Counted from the first letter of the stretch, positions 17,095 to 27,004 are shown. The stretch: 64,000 nucleotides of DNA from Stappia sp. (GCF_040110915.1 NZ_CP157793.1:3112939-3176938); one strand, 5' to 3'. A program made the numbers and translations. The notes: generated from the sequence alone by a model not told the origin.

Positions 17095-18411
17095 ATGGTT
17101 TCCGCTCTCATTGGCTTCGCCGTCGTGCTCCTGCTCGCCCTCATCAGGGTTCCGATCGCCTTTTCCATGGGGCTGGTGGGGATCGTCGGCTACGCGCTCC
17201 ACACGAATATGTCCGCCGCGCTGTCCATGTCCGCCCGGCTCATCACCGACGCCGCGCGCGATTATGGCCTGTCGGTCATTCCGCTGTTCGTGCTGATGGG
17301 GCTCTTCGTCAATCAGTCCGGCATGAGCCGCGAGATCTACCGCGCGGCCTATGCCTTTCTCGGCCATTTGCGCGGCGGGCTCGCCATGGCGACGGTGGCC
17401 GCCTGCGGCCTGTTCGCCGCGATCTCCGGCTCCTCGCTCGCCACCGCGGCGACCATGAGCCGCGTCGCCATGCCGGAGATGCGCCGCTTCGGCTACGACG
17501 ATGCGCTGTCGACCGCGACCATCGCCGCCGGTGGCTCGCTGGGCATCCTGATCCCGCCGTCGGTGATCCTCATCCTCTACGGGCTGCTGACGCAAAGCTC
17601 CATCGCGGCGCTGTTTCTGGCCGGCCTCGTGCCGGGCCTGCTCGGAATTCTGCTCTATCTCGGGGCCGTGGCCTTCGTCGTGGCGCGCCGACCGCAGGCC
17701 GGCCCCGCCGGCGAGCGCAGCGACTGGCGCGAGCGTCTCGCCGCGCTCAAGGGCGTGTTCGCGGTGCTCGGGCTCTTCGTCTTCGTGATCGGCGGGCTTT
17801 ACGGCCTGTTCGATTTCGCCCCGCTCAATCTGACCTTCTCGCCGACCGAGGCCGCCGGCATGGGCGCGATGGGCACCTTCGCCATCGCGCTCTGGCGCCG
17901 CAAGCTGACCTGGCGCATCACGATGACCGCGCTCACCGAGACGGCGATGACCTCGGCGGCCCTCTTCGCCATCCTGATCGGCGCCTGGATCTTCTCCAAC
18001 TTCATCAACATCGCCGGCCTGCCGGAGGCGCTGGTCGGCTGGATCACGGCCAACGACCTGCCCCCCATGGCGGTGATGGCCATGATCCTGCTCATCTACC
18101 TGCTGCTCGGCTGCGTCTTCGAGAGCCTGTCGATGATCGTGCTCACCGTGCCGGTGTTCTTTCCGGTCATCACAGCGCTCGGCTTCGACCCCGTGTGGTT
18201 CGGCATCGTCGTGGTGGTGGTGACGGAGATCAGCCTGATCACGCCGCCGGTCGGGCTCAACGTCTTCATTCTCAAGTCCGTGGTGCCGGATGTGGCCACC
18301 GCGACGATCTTTCGCGGCATCACGCCCTTCTGGGTCGCGGACATCCTGCGCCTGGCGCTGATCGTCCTGCTGCCGCCCCTGGTGCTCTTCCTCCCGCAAA
18401 CGCTCAACTGA
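17095..18411 (+). CDS. TRAP transporter large permease (DctM family), system 2
   Basis: This is a 438-residue multi-helix inner-membrane protein with the DctM motifs [25 protein letters not shown] and [18 protein letters not shown], and the C-terminal [15 protein letters not shown]. It completes the second TRAP system of the window and is followed 14 bases later by the alcohol dehydrogenase, so all are likely one transcript from the P450 promoter. Confidence 0.92.
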   Translation: MVSALIGFAVVLLLALIRVPIAFSMGLVGIVGYALHTNMSAALSMSARLITDAARDYGLSVIPLFVLMGLFVNQSGMSREIYRAAYAFLGHLRGGLAMATVAACGLFAAISGSSLATAATMSRVAMPEMRRFGYDDALSTATIAAGGSLGILIPPSVILILYGLLTQSSIAALFLAGLVPGLLGILLYLGAVAFVVARRPQAGPAGERSDWRERLAALKGVFAVLGLFVFVIGGLYGLFDFAPLNLTFSPTEAAGMGAMGTFAIALWRRKLTWRITMTALTETAMTSAALFAILIGAWIFSNFINIAGLPEALVGWITANDLPPMAVMAMILLIYLLLGCVFESLSMIVLTVPVFFPVITALGFDPVWFGIVVVVVTEISLITPPVGLNVFILKSVVPDVATATIFRGITPFWVADILRLALIVLLPPLVLFLPQTLN

Positions 18412-18425
18412 TCGAGGTTTTCCCC

Positions 18426-19568
18426 ATGCAAGCTCCCCTGCGCACGCGCGCCGCCGTCGCTCTGAAGGCCGGAGAGCCGCTTCAGGTCATGGACGTCCTG
18501 CTCGAGCGCCCCAGGACCGGCGAGGTGCTGGTCGAGATCAAGGCCAGCGGCATCTGCCACACCGACGAGTTCACCCTGTCGGGCGCCGATCCGGAGGGGC
18601 TGTTTCCCGCGATCCTCGGCCATGAGGGCGCCGGCGTCGTGCTGGAGGTCGGCGAAGGGGTGACGACGCTCGCGCCGGGCGACCATGTCATCCCGCTCTA
18701 CACCCCCGAGTGCCGCCAGTGCCCGTCCTGCCTGTCCGGCAAGACCAACCTGTGCACCGCCATTCGCGAAACCCAGGGACGCGGCCTGATGCCGGACGGC
18801 ACCACCCGCTTCTCGCTCTTCGACGGCACGCCGGTGCACCACTACATGGGGTGTTCGACCTTCGCCAATCACACGGTGATGCCGGAGATCGCGCTCGCCA
18901 AGGTGCGCCCCGACGCGCCCTTCGAGAAGATCTGCTACATCGGCTGCGGCGTCACCACCGGCATCGGCGCGGTGATCAACACCGCCGGCGTGGAAGTCGG
19001 CGCGACGGCCGCCGTCTTCGGCCTGGGCGGCATCGGCCTCAACGTCATCCAGGGGCTGCGCATGGCCGGCGCCGACATGATCATCGGCATCGACCTCAAC
19101 GACGACAAGGCGGAGATGGCGCGCGCCTTCGGCATGACCCATTTCCTCAACCCGAGCCGGATCGACGGCTCCATCGTCCAGGCCATCGTGGATCTCACGA
19201 AGACGGAGGCCGACCGCATCGGCGGCGTCGACTACGCCTTCGACGCGACCGGCAATGTGGAGGTGATGCGCGCCGCGCTGGAATGCAGCCATCGCGGCTG
19301 GGGCGTCTCGGTGATCATCGGCGTGGCACCGGCGGGGGCGGAAATCAGCACCCGTCCCTTCCAGCTCGTCACCGGGCGCGTGTGGAAGGGCACGGCCTTC
19401 GGCGGCGCCAAGGGGCGCACCGACGTGCCGCGCTACGTCGACTGGTACATGAACGGCAAGATCGAGATCGATTCCATGATCACGCACACCCTGTCGCTCG
19501 ACGAGATCAACCACGGGTTCGAGCTGATGCGCCAGGGAAAGTCGATCCGCTCGGTGGTGGTGTTCTGA
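18426..19568 (+). CDS. frmA: Class III alcohol dehydrogenase / S-(hydroxymethyl)glutathione dehydrogenase
   Basis: This is a 380-residue zinc MDR dehydrogenase. Catalytic zinc ligands are visible in GICHTDE (Cys) and GHEGAG (His) and later GCGVTTG (Cys); structural zinc ligands lie in [15 protein letters not shown]. The nucleotide site is [12 protein letters not shown]. Segments such as [38 protein letters not shown] and [15 protein letters not shown] follow E. coli FrmA closely, including the Arg region that binds S-hydroxymethylglutathione. Family knowledge gives NAD-dependent oxidation of the formaldehyde-glutathione adduct. Being in a P450 operon suggests either clearance of formaldehyde from P450 demethylation or oxidation of a hydroxylated product. 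Confidence 0.85.
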   Translation: MQAPLRTRAAVALKAGEPLQVMDVLLERPRTGEVLVEIKASGICHTDEFTLSGADPEGLFPAILGHEGAGVVLEVGEGVTTLAPGDHVIPLYTPECRQCPSCLSGKTNLCTAIRETQGRGLMPDGTTRFSLFDGTPVHHYMGCSTFANHTVMPEIALAKVRPDAPFEKICYIGCGVTTGIGAVINTAGVEVGATAAVFGLGGIGLNVIQGLRMAGADMIIGIDLNDDKAEMARAFGMTHFLNPSRIDGSIVQAIVDLTKTEADRIGGVDYAFDATGNVEVMRAALECSHRGWGVSVIIGVAPAGAEISTRPFQLVTGRVWKGTAFGGAKGRTDVPRYVDWYMNGKIEIDSMITHTLSLDEINHGFELMRQGKSIRSVVVF

Positions 19569-19569
19569 C

Positions 19570-20811
19570 ATGCCCGCCGCCTCTCACGCCGCCGATGCCG
19601 GCACGCTTATCGTCGGGGCCGGCCAGGCGGGCCTCACTGTCGCCGAGACCCTGCGCAAGGGCGGCTACGCCGCGCCCGTGACGCTGATCGGCGCGGAAGC
19701 CGATGCCCCCTATCAGCGCCCGCCCCTGTCCAAGGGCTACCTGCTCGGCGACGTCGGACGCGACCGGCTCGCCCTGAAACCGCCGGAGTGGTTCGCCCGT
19801 CACGACGTGACCCTGCGCACGGGTCTGCGGGTCGCGGAGATCGAACTCGAAAGTCGCCATGTCCGCCTCGCAGACGGCGAACGGCTGGCCTGGCGCCATC
19901 TGGTCATTGCGACCGGCGCCCGCCCCCGCCCCCTGCCCGAGGCCATCGGCGGGCGGCTCGCCGGCGTCCACACCATCCGCGCACGCACCGACATCGACCG
20001 GCTGCGCGCGGATCTCGTCCCGGGCGCGCGGCTTTTGGTGATCGGCGGCGGCTACATCGGTCTGGAGGCAGCGGCGGCGGCCCGCACGCGCGGTCTGGAG
20101 GTCGTGCTGATCGAAAGCGCGCCGAGGCTGCTCGCCCGCGTCACGGGAGCGGAGACGGCCGACTGGCTGGCCGAGACCCATCGGAGGAACGGCGTCGACC
20201 TGCGGCTCGGCTGTCAGCTGGTCCGGCTTCACGGCGCGGATCGCGTGACGGCCGCCGAGTTCGGCGACGGCAGCCGGATCGCGGTCGACTGCGTGGTCGT
20301 CGGGATCGGTGCCCTGCCGGAAACCGCGCTTGCCGAGCAGGCGGATCTCGCCTGCGCGAACGGCATCCGCGTCGATGCGCGCGGGCGCACCTCCCGCGAG
20401 GGCGTCTGGGCCGCCGGAGACTGCGCGACCTTCGACCTGCCCGACGGCCCCTTGCGCCTGGAAAGCGTCGGCAACGCGGTCGACACGGGCGCGCTCGTCG
20501 CGCGCAACATCCTCGGCGCGGACGACGCCTATGCCCCCGAGCCCTGGTTCTGGTCCGACCAATACGCCACGAAGCTCCAGATCGCCGGCCTGTCGGCGCC
20601 GGGCGACGCGGTGGTGGTGCGCGATGTCGCCGGCGAGGGCCGCTCGCACTGGTACATCCGCTCGGGACGCCTGGTGGCCGTCGACGCGCTCGGCGCGCCG
20701 CGCGCCTACATGAGCGCCCGCAAGCTGCTGAAGGCGGGGCTGACGCCGCCGACGGACAGGATCGGCGATCCGAAAACCCCTCTCGGCGACCTCCTGGCCA
20801 CCTGCCGGTGA
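19570..20811 (+). CDS. FAD-dependent NAD(P)H:ferredoxin reductase (putidaredoxin reductase type)
   Basis: This is a 413-residue flavoprotein. The FAD site is LIVGAGQAGLTVAETLR (about residues 13-29), followed by YQRPPLSKGYL typical of oxygenase-coupled reductases; the NADH site is LLVIGGGYIGLEAAAAA, and the second FAD contact is GVWAAGDCA. It starts one base after the dehydrogenase stop. It supplies electrons to the operon's ferredoxin and P450. It is last in the operon and converges on the GT61 gene. Confidence 0.92.
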   Translation: MPAASHAADAGTLIVGAGQAGLTVAETLRKGGYAAPVTLIGAEADAPYQRPPLSKGYLLGDVGRDRLALKPPEWFARHDVTLRTGLRVAEIELESRHVRLADGERLAWRHLVIATGARPRPLPEAIGGRLAGVHTIRARTDIDRLRADLVPGARLLVIGGGYIGLEAAAAARTRGLEVVLIESAPRLLARVTGAETADWLAETHRRNGVDLRLGCQLVRLHGADRVTAAEFGDGSRIAVDCVVVGIGALPETALAEQADLACANGIRVDARGRTSREGVWAAGDCATFDLPDGPLRLESVGNAVDTGALVARNILGADDAYAPEPWFWSDQYATKLQIAGLSAPGDAVVVRDVAGEGRSHWYIRSGRLVAVDALGAPRAYMSARKLLKAGLTPPTDRIGDPKTPLGDLLATCR

Positions 20812-20863
20812 GCGAAAAAGCAAGCGCGGCGACGCGCGTGCCGGAAGTCCCCGCACAAGCCCG

Positions 20864-22039
20864 TCAGACGCGGGCCGTCACCGCGCGGGCGAGACGATCG
20901 GCGCCCGCCGCGAAGGCCTGATCGTAATCGCCGGGTCCGCCGATGACATAGCGATAGTCGAGCTCCAGCTGGCGGGCGAGCCAGAAGTAGGTGCTCTTGA
21001 TGAAGTTCTCGGGGAAGACCTCGATCACCCGCGTGCCCGGCCGGCAGAAGAGGAGATTGGTCAGGCCGGCGCCATGCACGGCGACGATCTCCTCGGCCCC
21101 GTGAAACGCGGCGACCTGCTCCGGGAAATTGCCGGCATGCGCGACGAAGGACCGGAACCCCGCCCGCTCCAGACCCCCGCGCACCTCGGCCGCGTCGGTC
21201 AGCCTGCGCAGTTTCGCCTCCCCCCGATCGAGATAGAGACGCGCGGTCGGCGGCGCGACCGGCGTTCCGCCGGCCGCCCAGTGGCGCTGAAGCATCTCGC
21301 GCAGGACCGTGGCCCGGGCCCGCGTCACCGGCATCCATTCATAATCGGTGCAAAGCGCCATCAGCCACAGCACCTCGGCGCCGACGATCTTTTCGTCGCG
21401 CGCAAGCGGCTTCAACGTCACACCGGGAAAGGCGGCGGCGAGCGCGGCGAGCGTTTCCGCCTCGAATCCGAAGAGCCGCGTCGGCACGACCAGCGTGATC
21501 CGCGCCTGCGGATCGCGTTCCAGATAGCGCAGCACCGGCATGAGCCCGTTGGCGAAGAAATGAAAGAAATGCCCGGTCCCGTCGAGCAGCACATGCGGCT
21601 CCGGCCCGGCGGACAGCGCGCGCAGGCGCGCCGGCTTGGCGTAATTCCAGTTGCCGGGGGACGCGTCGTAATTCACCAGGGCGCAATCGCGCCGGCGCAC
21701 CACGCTGCGGGTGTGACCGAGGATCGCGCAGTCGGCCAGATACATCGTCTGATAGCGCATCGCGCCCGTGCCGGCCGCCGTTCCGCGCGTGTCGCCCGTG
21801 TCGGTGCGGGCGGCGGGCGCGAGTATGTCGCGCGCCTCCGCCGGCGAATGGCGCAGGACAACCGGCTCGCGCGCGTTTTCAACGACGTGACGCGCGGCCT
21901 CCTCGGCGCGCACCGAGCGCGCGGAAAAATGAACCCGGGCGACCAGCGACGGCGCAACCGCTCCGACCGCGCGCAGCACCAGCCAGCGCAGCCGACGACC
22001 GGACAGCCACGTCCGAAAGGCAGACTTCTTGCGGGCCAT
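20864..22039 (-). CDS. Glycosyltransferase family 61 (DUF563) protein
   Basis: This 391-residue protein has the GT61 pattern: HFFHFFANGLMPVL in the middle and the C-terminal VAVHGAGLTNLLFCRPGTRVIEVFP, then YFWLARQLELDYRY. The N-terminus is basic with a short hydrophobic stretch but no clear signal peptide. Family members add sugars to polysaccharides or glycans. It stands at the edge of the glycan island and is divergent from the GT2 gene. Acceptor and donor are unknown. Confidence 0.82.
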   Translation of the reverse strand: MARKKSAFRTWLSGRRLRWLVLRAVGAVAPSLVARVHFSARSVRAEEAARHVVENAREPVVLRHSPAEARDILAPAARTDTGDTRGTAAGTGAMRYQTMYLADCAILGHTRSVVRRRDCALVNYDASPGNWNYAKPARLRALSAGPEPHVLLDGTGHFFHFFANGLMPVLRYLERDPQARITLVVPTRLFGFEAETLAALAAAFPGVTLKPLARDEKIVGAEVLWLMALCTDYEWMPVTRARATVLREMLQRHWAAGGTPVAPPTARLYLDRGEAKLRRLTDAAEVRGGLERAGFRSFVAHAGNFPEQVAAFHGAEEIVAVHGAGLTNLLFCRPGTRVIEVFPENFIKSTYFWLARQLELDYRYVIGGPGDYDQAFAAGADRLARAVTARV

Positions 22040-22361
22040 GAGGGTCTCGCATCACCGATGTTTCGCGCAAGGTCCTGCGCCGCCAGGGAGCGTCCGCGCC
22101 AGCGCGCGGCGCGTCGCGCGCGCGTTATGCACGCTCGCCGGCAGCCGGGCAAGCGAGCGGGGCGTCGCGGCGGCTTCCCCGAACCGCCATTTGATGCTAA
22201 GGCCTCCGCCGATCCGCCGGCGGGGCGTCCCGCCTTCGCGCCTGTCCGGTCCCGCGCGCGAGACTTCCACGCACGAGACTTCCGCGCACGAGACTTCCGC
22301 GCACGAGACGGGGGCACCGCCGTGCCCCCATCCGCCCAAGCGTCCCCGGAGCCAGAAACGC
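22040..22361. other. Gene-free divergent region between GT61 and GT2
   Basis: These 322 bases are GC-rich and hold no supported gene. They contain the 15-base tandem repeat at 22256-22309. An A+T-richer patch (CCATTTGATGCTAAGG, about 22187-22202) may mark a promoter, but no convincing elements are visible. Confidence 0.4.
22256..22309. repeat. 15-bp tandem repeat, about 3.6 copies, upstream of GT2
   Basis: Units of GCACGAGACTTCCGC occupy 22271-22285 and 22286-22300 exactly, with a slightly diverged unit at 22256-22270 and a nine-base partial unit at 22301-22309. The array ends about 50 bases before the GT2 start codon. Confidence 0.85.
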
Positions 22362-23258
22362 ATGTCTGTGAACCCGCCCCGCGTCACGATCGGTCTGCCG
22401 GTGTACAATGGCGAGGATCTGATCGGCGAATGCCTCAAAAACATCGCCGAGGAGACCTACACGGATTTCGTCGTGCGGATCTTCGACAATGCCTCGACCG
22501 ACCGGACGGGCGAGATCGCCCGCTCCTTCGCCGAGCGCGATCCGCGGTTCATCTATCACCGCAACCCGGAAAACGTCGGCTCGGCCCAGAATTTTCTCGA
22601 TGCCCTGGCGGCCGCCGACACCGAGTACTTCCTGTGGCGCGCCGACGACGACCTGGCCTCCGCGAATTTTCTCGAGACCGCCGTCGGGCTTCTCGACGCG
22701 GCCCCCGACGCTGCATTGGCGGCCACGCATGTGCGCTCCGAACGACCGGGCAAGAACCGGGTGAAGGAGAGCGGCTACATCGCCGACTGGCCGGCACCGC
22801 GCGTGATCAATATCCTGCGCCGGATGTTCTTCAGCCATCCCTCGTGGATCTATGGCCTGTGGCGCACCGACCGTCTGCGGCACTACTACCACAACACCTG
22901 GGAGAGTTACCCCGTCGGCTGGGCGAACGACCATCTCGTCCTGCTGCATGTGATCCTCGACGAGGCGGTCGTGGGCAGCAACGCGGCCACCTTCACCCAG
23001 CGCATCGGCGTGCGCGCGAGCAGCACCCCGCCGACCAAGGTCCGGCTGCCGCTGAGCACGCAGATCGAGAACAAGCGCACCGATCTCGACCGCTTCCGCC
23101 CGTTGTGCCGGCAGGCGGTGGCCGACCGCGCGTGGAGCGGCGCGGAACGGTTTCTGCTCGACCTGCTGATCGACCGCTACGCCGCCAAGCGTGTCCGCTC
23201 CTCGGAGTTCAGGATCCTGAAGCTGAAGCTCCGCAGGGCGCTGCTGGGCCGCGCGTGA
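22362..23258 (+). CDS. Glycosyltransferase family 2
   Basis: This is a 298-residue GT-A fold transferase. The N-terminal VTIGLPVYNGEDLI, IFDNASTDRTGEI and the metal-binding RADDDLAS (DXD-type) are classic GT2 features. The ATG at 22362 starts the family domain directly; open frame upstream through the tandem repeat is not coding-like. It probably transfers a nucleotide-activated sugar in surface polysaccharide assembly, with the CDP-sugar genes following it. Confidence 0.88.
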   Translation: MSVNPPRVTIGLPVYNGEDLIGECLKNIAEETYTDFVVRIFDNASTDRTGEIARSFAERDPRFIYHRNPENVGSAQNFLDALAAADTEYFLWRADDDLASANFLETAVGLLDAAPDAALAATHVRSERPGKNRVKESGYIADWPAPRVINILRRMFFSHPSWIYGLWRTDRLRHYYHNTWESYPVGWANDHLVLLHVILDEAVVGSNAATFTQRIGVRASSTPPTKVRLPLSTQIENKRTDLDRFRPLCRQAVADRAWSGAERFLLDLLIDRYAAKRVRSSEFRILKLKLRRALLGRA

Positions 23259-23364
23259 GCCGGCGGACACGGGTGCCCCGTCCCGATCCTCCCCGATTAT
23301 GGGTGGCACTCGCCGGTCAATCCCGATAAGTATCCGCCAAACGCCACAGACGCTCTGGACCGTC

Positions 23365-24135
23365 ATGCAAGCAGTCATTCTCGCCGGCGGGCTGGGAACC
23401 CGGATCTCCGAGGAATCCCACTTGCGCCCGAAGCCCATGATCGAGATCGGCGGCCGTCCGATCCTGTGGCATGTGATGAAGATCTTCGCCGCGAACGGCG
23501 TGACGGACTTCATCGTGTGCCTCGGCTATCGCGGCTACATGATCAAGGAATATTTCGCCAACTATCATCTCCACGCCTCCGACATCTCGGTCGATCTGTC
23601 GAAGGGCAGCATCAGCTATCTTCAGACGAATGCCGAGCCCTGGCGGGTCACGCTGGTGGACACCGGCGAAAACGCGATGACCGGCGGCCGCATCCGCGCC
23701 ATCCGCGACTACCTGAAGCCGGAAGAGCCGTTCTGCATGACCTATGGCGACGGCGTGTCGAACATCGACATCGCGGCGGAGATCGACTTTCATCGCGCCC
23801 ACGGCAAGCCGGCGACCATCGCCAGCGTCGTCCCTCCGGGCCGCTACGGCGCGCTGGAGATCGACGGCGACACGGTGCGCCGGTTCGTGGAGAAGCCGGC
23901 CGGCGACAACGCCCGCATCAACGGCGGGTTCTTCGTGCTGGAGCCGTCCGTCGTCGACCTGATCGACGGACCGGCCACGCCCTTCGAGGGAACCCCGCTC
24001 GAAACGCTCGCCGCGCGCGGCGACCTGCGCGCCTTCCGGCACGACGGTTTCTGGTACGCCATGGACACGCTGCGCGACAAGAACCATCTCGAGGCCCTGT
24101 GGGCCTCCGGCAAAGCCCCCTGGAAGGTCTGGTGA
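23365..24135 (+). CDS. rfbF: Glucose-1-phosphate cytidylyltransferase
   Basis: This 256-residue nucleotidyltransferase makes CDP-glucose from CTP and glucose-1-phosphate. The signature GGLGTRISEESHLRPKPM (residues 7-24) and MTYGDGVSNIDI are typical of RfbF. Length matches the family. It is followed three bases after its stop by the 4,6-dehydratase. It opens the CDP-deoxysugar pathway. Confidence 0.93.
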   Translation: MQAVILAGGLGTRISEESHLRPKPMIEIGGRPILWHVMKIFAANGVTDFIVCLGYRGYMIKEYFANYHLHASDISVDLSKGSISYLQTNAEPWRVTLVDTGENAMTGGRIRAIRDYLKPEEPFCMTYGDGVSNIDIAAEIDFHRAHGKPATIASVVPPGRYGALEIDGDTVRRFVEKPAGDNARINGGFFVLEPSVVDLIDGPATPFEGTPLETLAARGDLRAFRHDGFWYAMDTLRDKNHLEALWASGKAPWKVW

Positions 24136-24138
24136 TCC

Positions 24139-25212
24139 ATGGTATCCGGATCGCCCGCGTTCTGGCGCGGCAAGCGCGTGGTCCTGACCGGCCACACCGG
24201 CTTCAAGGGAGCCTGGCTGTCGTGGATGCTGTCGCGGCTCGGCGCCGAGGTCTTCGGCTATGCGCTCGCGCCCGAGGGCGAGGCGAGCCTCTTCGCGCTC
24301 TCCGGGCTTGACCGGCACGCACCGGGCACCCTCGGCGACATCTGCGACCGCGACCGTCTCGCCCGCGCCATCGGCGAGGCCCGTCCCGACGTCGTGATCC
24401 ACCTGGCCGCGCAGGCGCTGGTGCGCCGCTCCTATGCAGCCCCCGAGGAGACCTGGCGCACCAACGTGCAGGGCACCCTTTGCCTTCTGGAGGCCCTGCG
24501 CGGGTGCGCCCCCTTCCCGCTGACCCTCGTGGTGACGACCGACAAGGTCTATCGCAACGACGAGAGCGGCCGCCCCTTTCGCGAAAGCGACCCGCTTGGC
24601 GGGCACGATCCCTACTCAGCCTCCAAGGCGGCCTGCGAGCTGCTGGTGGAATCCTGGCGCGAGAGCTACGCGGAGACGCAAGGCGCCGTGGTGGCGACCG
24701 CGCGCGCCGGCAATGTCATCGGCGGCGGCGACTTCGCGGAAGATCGCATCGTGCCGGACCTGTGGCGGGCGATGCGCGCCGGCACCCGGCCCTTGCTGCG
24801 CAACCCCGGCGCGACCCGCCCCTGGCAGCACGTTCTCGACTGCCTGAACGGCTATCTCCTCTATCTGGAGGCGCTCGGGAACGGCCGCGACGTGCCGCTC
24901 GCCCTGAACTTCGGCCCGGAGCCGGCGCATGTGCGCACCGTCGCGCAGATCGCCGACGGCATGATGCAGGCGCTCGATCTCACCGACGGCTGGGACCGGC
25001 CGGCGGACACCGGCCCCCGGGAGATGGGACAGCTCTCCCTCGACACGACCCTTGCCCGCGGCGCGCTCGCCTGGCGCGACCGGCTGGACGGCGACGCGCT
25101 GCTGGCGTGGACGGCCGACTGGTACCGCGCGCTCGCCCAAGGTCGCGACATGCACCAGCACACGCTTTCCCAGATCGACGCCTATCTCACGCTGGCGGAC
25201 CGGACCCCATGA
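24139..25212 (+). CDS. rfbG: CDP-glucose 4,6-dehydratase
   Basis: This is a 357-residue extended SDR. The cofactor loop is TGHTGFKGAWLS (about residues 16-27), and the catalytic Tyr-Lys pair is in DPYSASKAACE; the conserved TTDKVYRN is present. It converts CDP-glucose to CDP-4-keto-6-deoxyglucose. Its stop overlaps the start of the C-methyltransferase gene (ATGA). Confidence 0.93.
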   Translation: MVSGSPAFWRGKRVVLTGHTGFKGAWLSWMLSRLGAEVFGYALAPEGEASLFALSGLDRHAPGTLGDICDRDRLARAIGEARPDVVIHLAAQALVRRSYAAPEETWRTNVQGTLCLLEALRGCAPFPLTLVVTTDKVYRNDESGRPFRESDPLGGHDPYSASKAACELLVESWRESYAETQGAVVATARAGNVIGGGDFAEDRIVPDLWRAMRAGTRPLLRNPGATRPWQHVLDCLNGYLLYLEALGNGRDVPLALNFGPEPAHVRTVAQIADGMMQALDLTDGWDRPADTGPREMGQLSLDTTLARGALAWRDRLDGDALLAWTADWYRALAQGRDMHQHTLSQIDAYLTLADRTP

Positions 25213-26453
25213 CGACACAGCCCACCTGCCGCTTCTGCAAAGCCCCGCTCTCCACCGTTCTGGCCGACCTCGGCGAGACGCCGCTGTCCAACAGCTATGT
25301 CACGCAAGCCGATGTGGCGGCCGGGCGCGACCGGTCCTATCCCCTGGTCGTGCGGGTCTGCGATGCCTGCCATCTGGTTCAGGCCGACGAGGTGGTCGCC
25401 CACAGCGACATCTTCGACGAGGATTACACCTATTTTTCGTCCTATTCGGACTCCTGGGTGGCGCATGCGCGCCGCTACGCCGAGGCAATGACCGCGCGCT
25501 TCGCGCTCGGCCCGCAAAGCCGGGTCGTGGAGGTGGCGAGCAACGACGGCTACCTGCTGCAGCATTTTCAGGCCGCCGGGATTCCGGTGCTCGGCATCGA
25601 GCCGACGGCAAGCACGGCCGAGGCGGCCCGCGCCAGGGGGATCGACACCCGCATCGAGTATTTCGGCGAGGCCTTCGGCCGGACCCTGCGGGCCGAGGGC
25701 ATCCAGGCAGACCTCATGGCGGCCAACAACGTGCTCGCCCATGTGCCCGACATCGCCGATTTCGCCCGCGGCTTTCCCCAGGTGCTGGCCGACGAGGGGG
25801 TGGCCACCTTCGAGTTCCCGCATCTGCTCAATCTGATCCGCCTCGTCGAATTCGACACGATCTATCACGAGCATTATTCCTATCTCAGCCTGCTGGCGGT
25901 GGAGCGCGTGTTCGAAAGCGCCGGCCTGCGCATCTTCGACGTCGAGCGGCTTCCGACCCATGGCGGCTCGCTGCGCGTGTTCGCCTGCCAGGCGCGTGCC
26001 GGCCACCCGACCACGCCGGCCGTTGCCGCGACGCTCGCCGAGGAGCGTGAGGCGGGCCTCGACACGCGCGCCGCCTATGACGGATTTCAGGACAGGGTGA
26101 CCGCCTGCTGCGAGAGTTTTCGCGCCTTCCTCGCCGAGGCGCGCGCCGAGGGCAAGACCGTCGCCGCCTATGGCGCGGCGGCCAAGGGCAACACCTTCTT
26201 CAATGTCTGCGGCGTCACCGCCGAGGACATCGCCCTGATCGCCGACCGGAGCCACGCCAAGCAGGGCAAGCTGCTGCCGGGCAGCCATATTCCCATCGTC
26301 GCGCCGGAGCGCCTCAAGGCGCTGAAACCGGATTACGTGGTGATCGTGCCCTGGAACCTCGCCGAGGAAATCCGCGCGCAGCTCTCGGAGCTCGAGGCCG
26401 GCGGCACCCGCTTCGTGACCGCCATTCCGCAGACCCGGATCCTGCCGTGCTAG
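25209..26453 (+). CDS. NDP-sugar C-methyltransferase (TylCIII/TcaB9-like, zinc-binding)
   Basis: This is a 414-residue three-domain SAM-dependent enzyme. The N-terminal zinc knuckle has C7/C10 and C51/C54 (CRFC, CDAC). The SAM site is VVEVASNDGYLL. The IYHEHYSYLS segment carries the His and Tyr residues that act as catalytic base in sugar C3-methyltransferases. The C-terminal domain (VAAYGAAAKGNTFFN) matches the methyltransf_14 type. It overlaps rfbG and the epimerase gene. It should add a methyl branch, probably at C3 of the 4-keto-6-deoxysugar, before epimerisation or amination. Confidence 0.88.
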   Translation: MTTQPTCRFCKAPLSTVLADLGETPLSNSYVTQADVAAGRDRSYPLVVRVCDACHLVQADEVVAHSDIFDEDYTYFSSYSDSWVAHARRYAEAMTARFALGPQSRVVEVASNDGYLLQHFQAAGIPVLGIEPTASTAEAARARGIDTRIEYFGEAFGRTLRAEGIQADLMAANNVLAHVPDIADFARGFPQVLADEGVATFEFPHLLNLIRLVEFDTIYHEHYSYLSLLAVERVFESAGLRIFDVERLPTHGGSLRVFACQARAGHPTTPAVAATLAEEREAGLDTRAAYDGFQDRVTACCESFRAFLAEARAEGKTVAAYGAAAKGNTFFNVCGVTAEDIALIADRSHAKQGKLLPGSHIPIVAPERLKALKPDYVVIVPWNLAEEIRAQLSELEAGGTRFVTAIPQTRILPC

Positions 26454-26986
26454 ACTTCACGGAGACCGGCATCGCGGGGCTGGTCCGCGTCGAGACCGGC
26501 GCTCACGAGGACGCGCGCGGCGCCTTCATGCGGCTCTTCTGTCCGCAGGAATTCGAGGCGGCGGGCATCGTCTTCCCCTCCTCGCAGATCAATCTGTCGA
26601 CCAACCACAGGCGCCACACGCTGCGCGGCATGCATTGGCAGGATCCGCCGCACGCGGAAGCGAAGATCGTGCGGGTGGTCGCGGGCGCCATCTTCGACGT
26701 GGTCGCCGACCTGCGCCCCGACAGCCCGAGCTACGGAAAATGGGAGGGATTCGACCTCTCCGCCGAAAACCGCCGCGCTCTGGTCATCCCGCAAGGCTGC
26801 GCGCACGGCTTCCTGACCCTCGCCGACGACACGTCGGTGCTCTACCAGATGGACCGGCTGCATGTGCCCGGCCAGGCCCGCGGCTTTCGCTACGACGACC
26901 CGGCCTTCGCCATCGACTGGCCCGCCGAGCCGGCGGTGATCTCGGAGGCGGATCTCGCCTGGCCGGCCTTCACGCGCGAAGCGTAA
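26447..26986 (+). CDS. dTDP-4-dehydrorhamnose 3,5-epimerase family protein (RfbC-like)
   Basis: This 179-residue cupin-fold epimerase has the HTLRGMHWQ motif containing the family's catalytic His and VIPQGCAHGFLTL with a second conserved His. The GTG start overlaps the upstream gene by seven bases. It probably epimerises C3 and/or C5 of the CDP-4-keto C-methyl sugar rather than dTDP-sugar, judging from its neighbours. It converges on the minus-strand methyltransferase operon. Confidence 0.87.
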   Translation: MLDFTETGIAGLVRVETGAHEDARGAFMRLFCPQEFEAAGIVFPSSQINLSTNHRRHTLRGMHWQDPPHAEAKIVRVVAGAIFDVVADLRPDSPSYGKWEGFDLSAENRRALVIPQGCAHGFLTLADDTSVLYQMDRLHVPGQARGFRYDDPAFAIDWPAEPAVISEADLAWPAFTREA

Positions 26987-27004
26987 GCCGACAAGGCAGC
27001 GGGC

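Noticed and set aside
22256..22309. CRISPR-like array
   Set aside because: The units are contiguous 15-base tandem repeats without spacers.
22029..22361. Extension of GT2 through the 15-bp repeat
   Set aside because: It would encode a repetitive Thr/His/Glu stretch before the canonical GT2 start; the ATG at 22362 directly precedes the conserved N-terminus.
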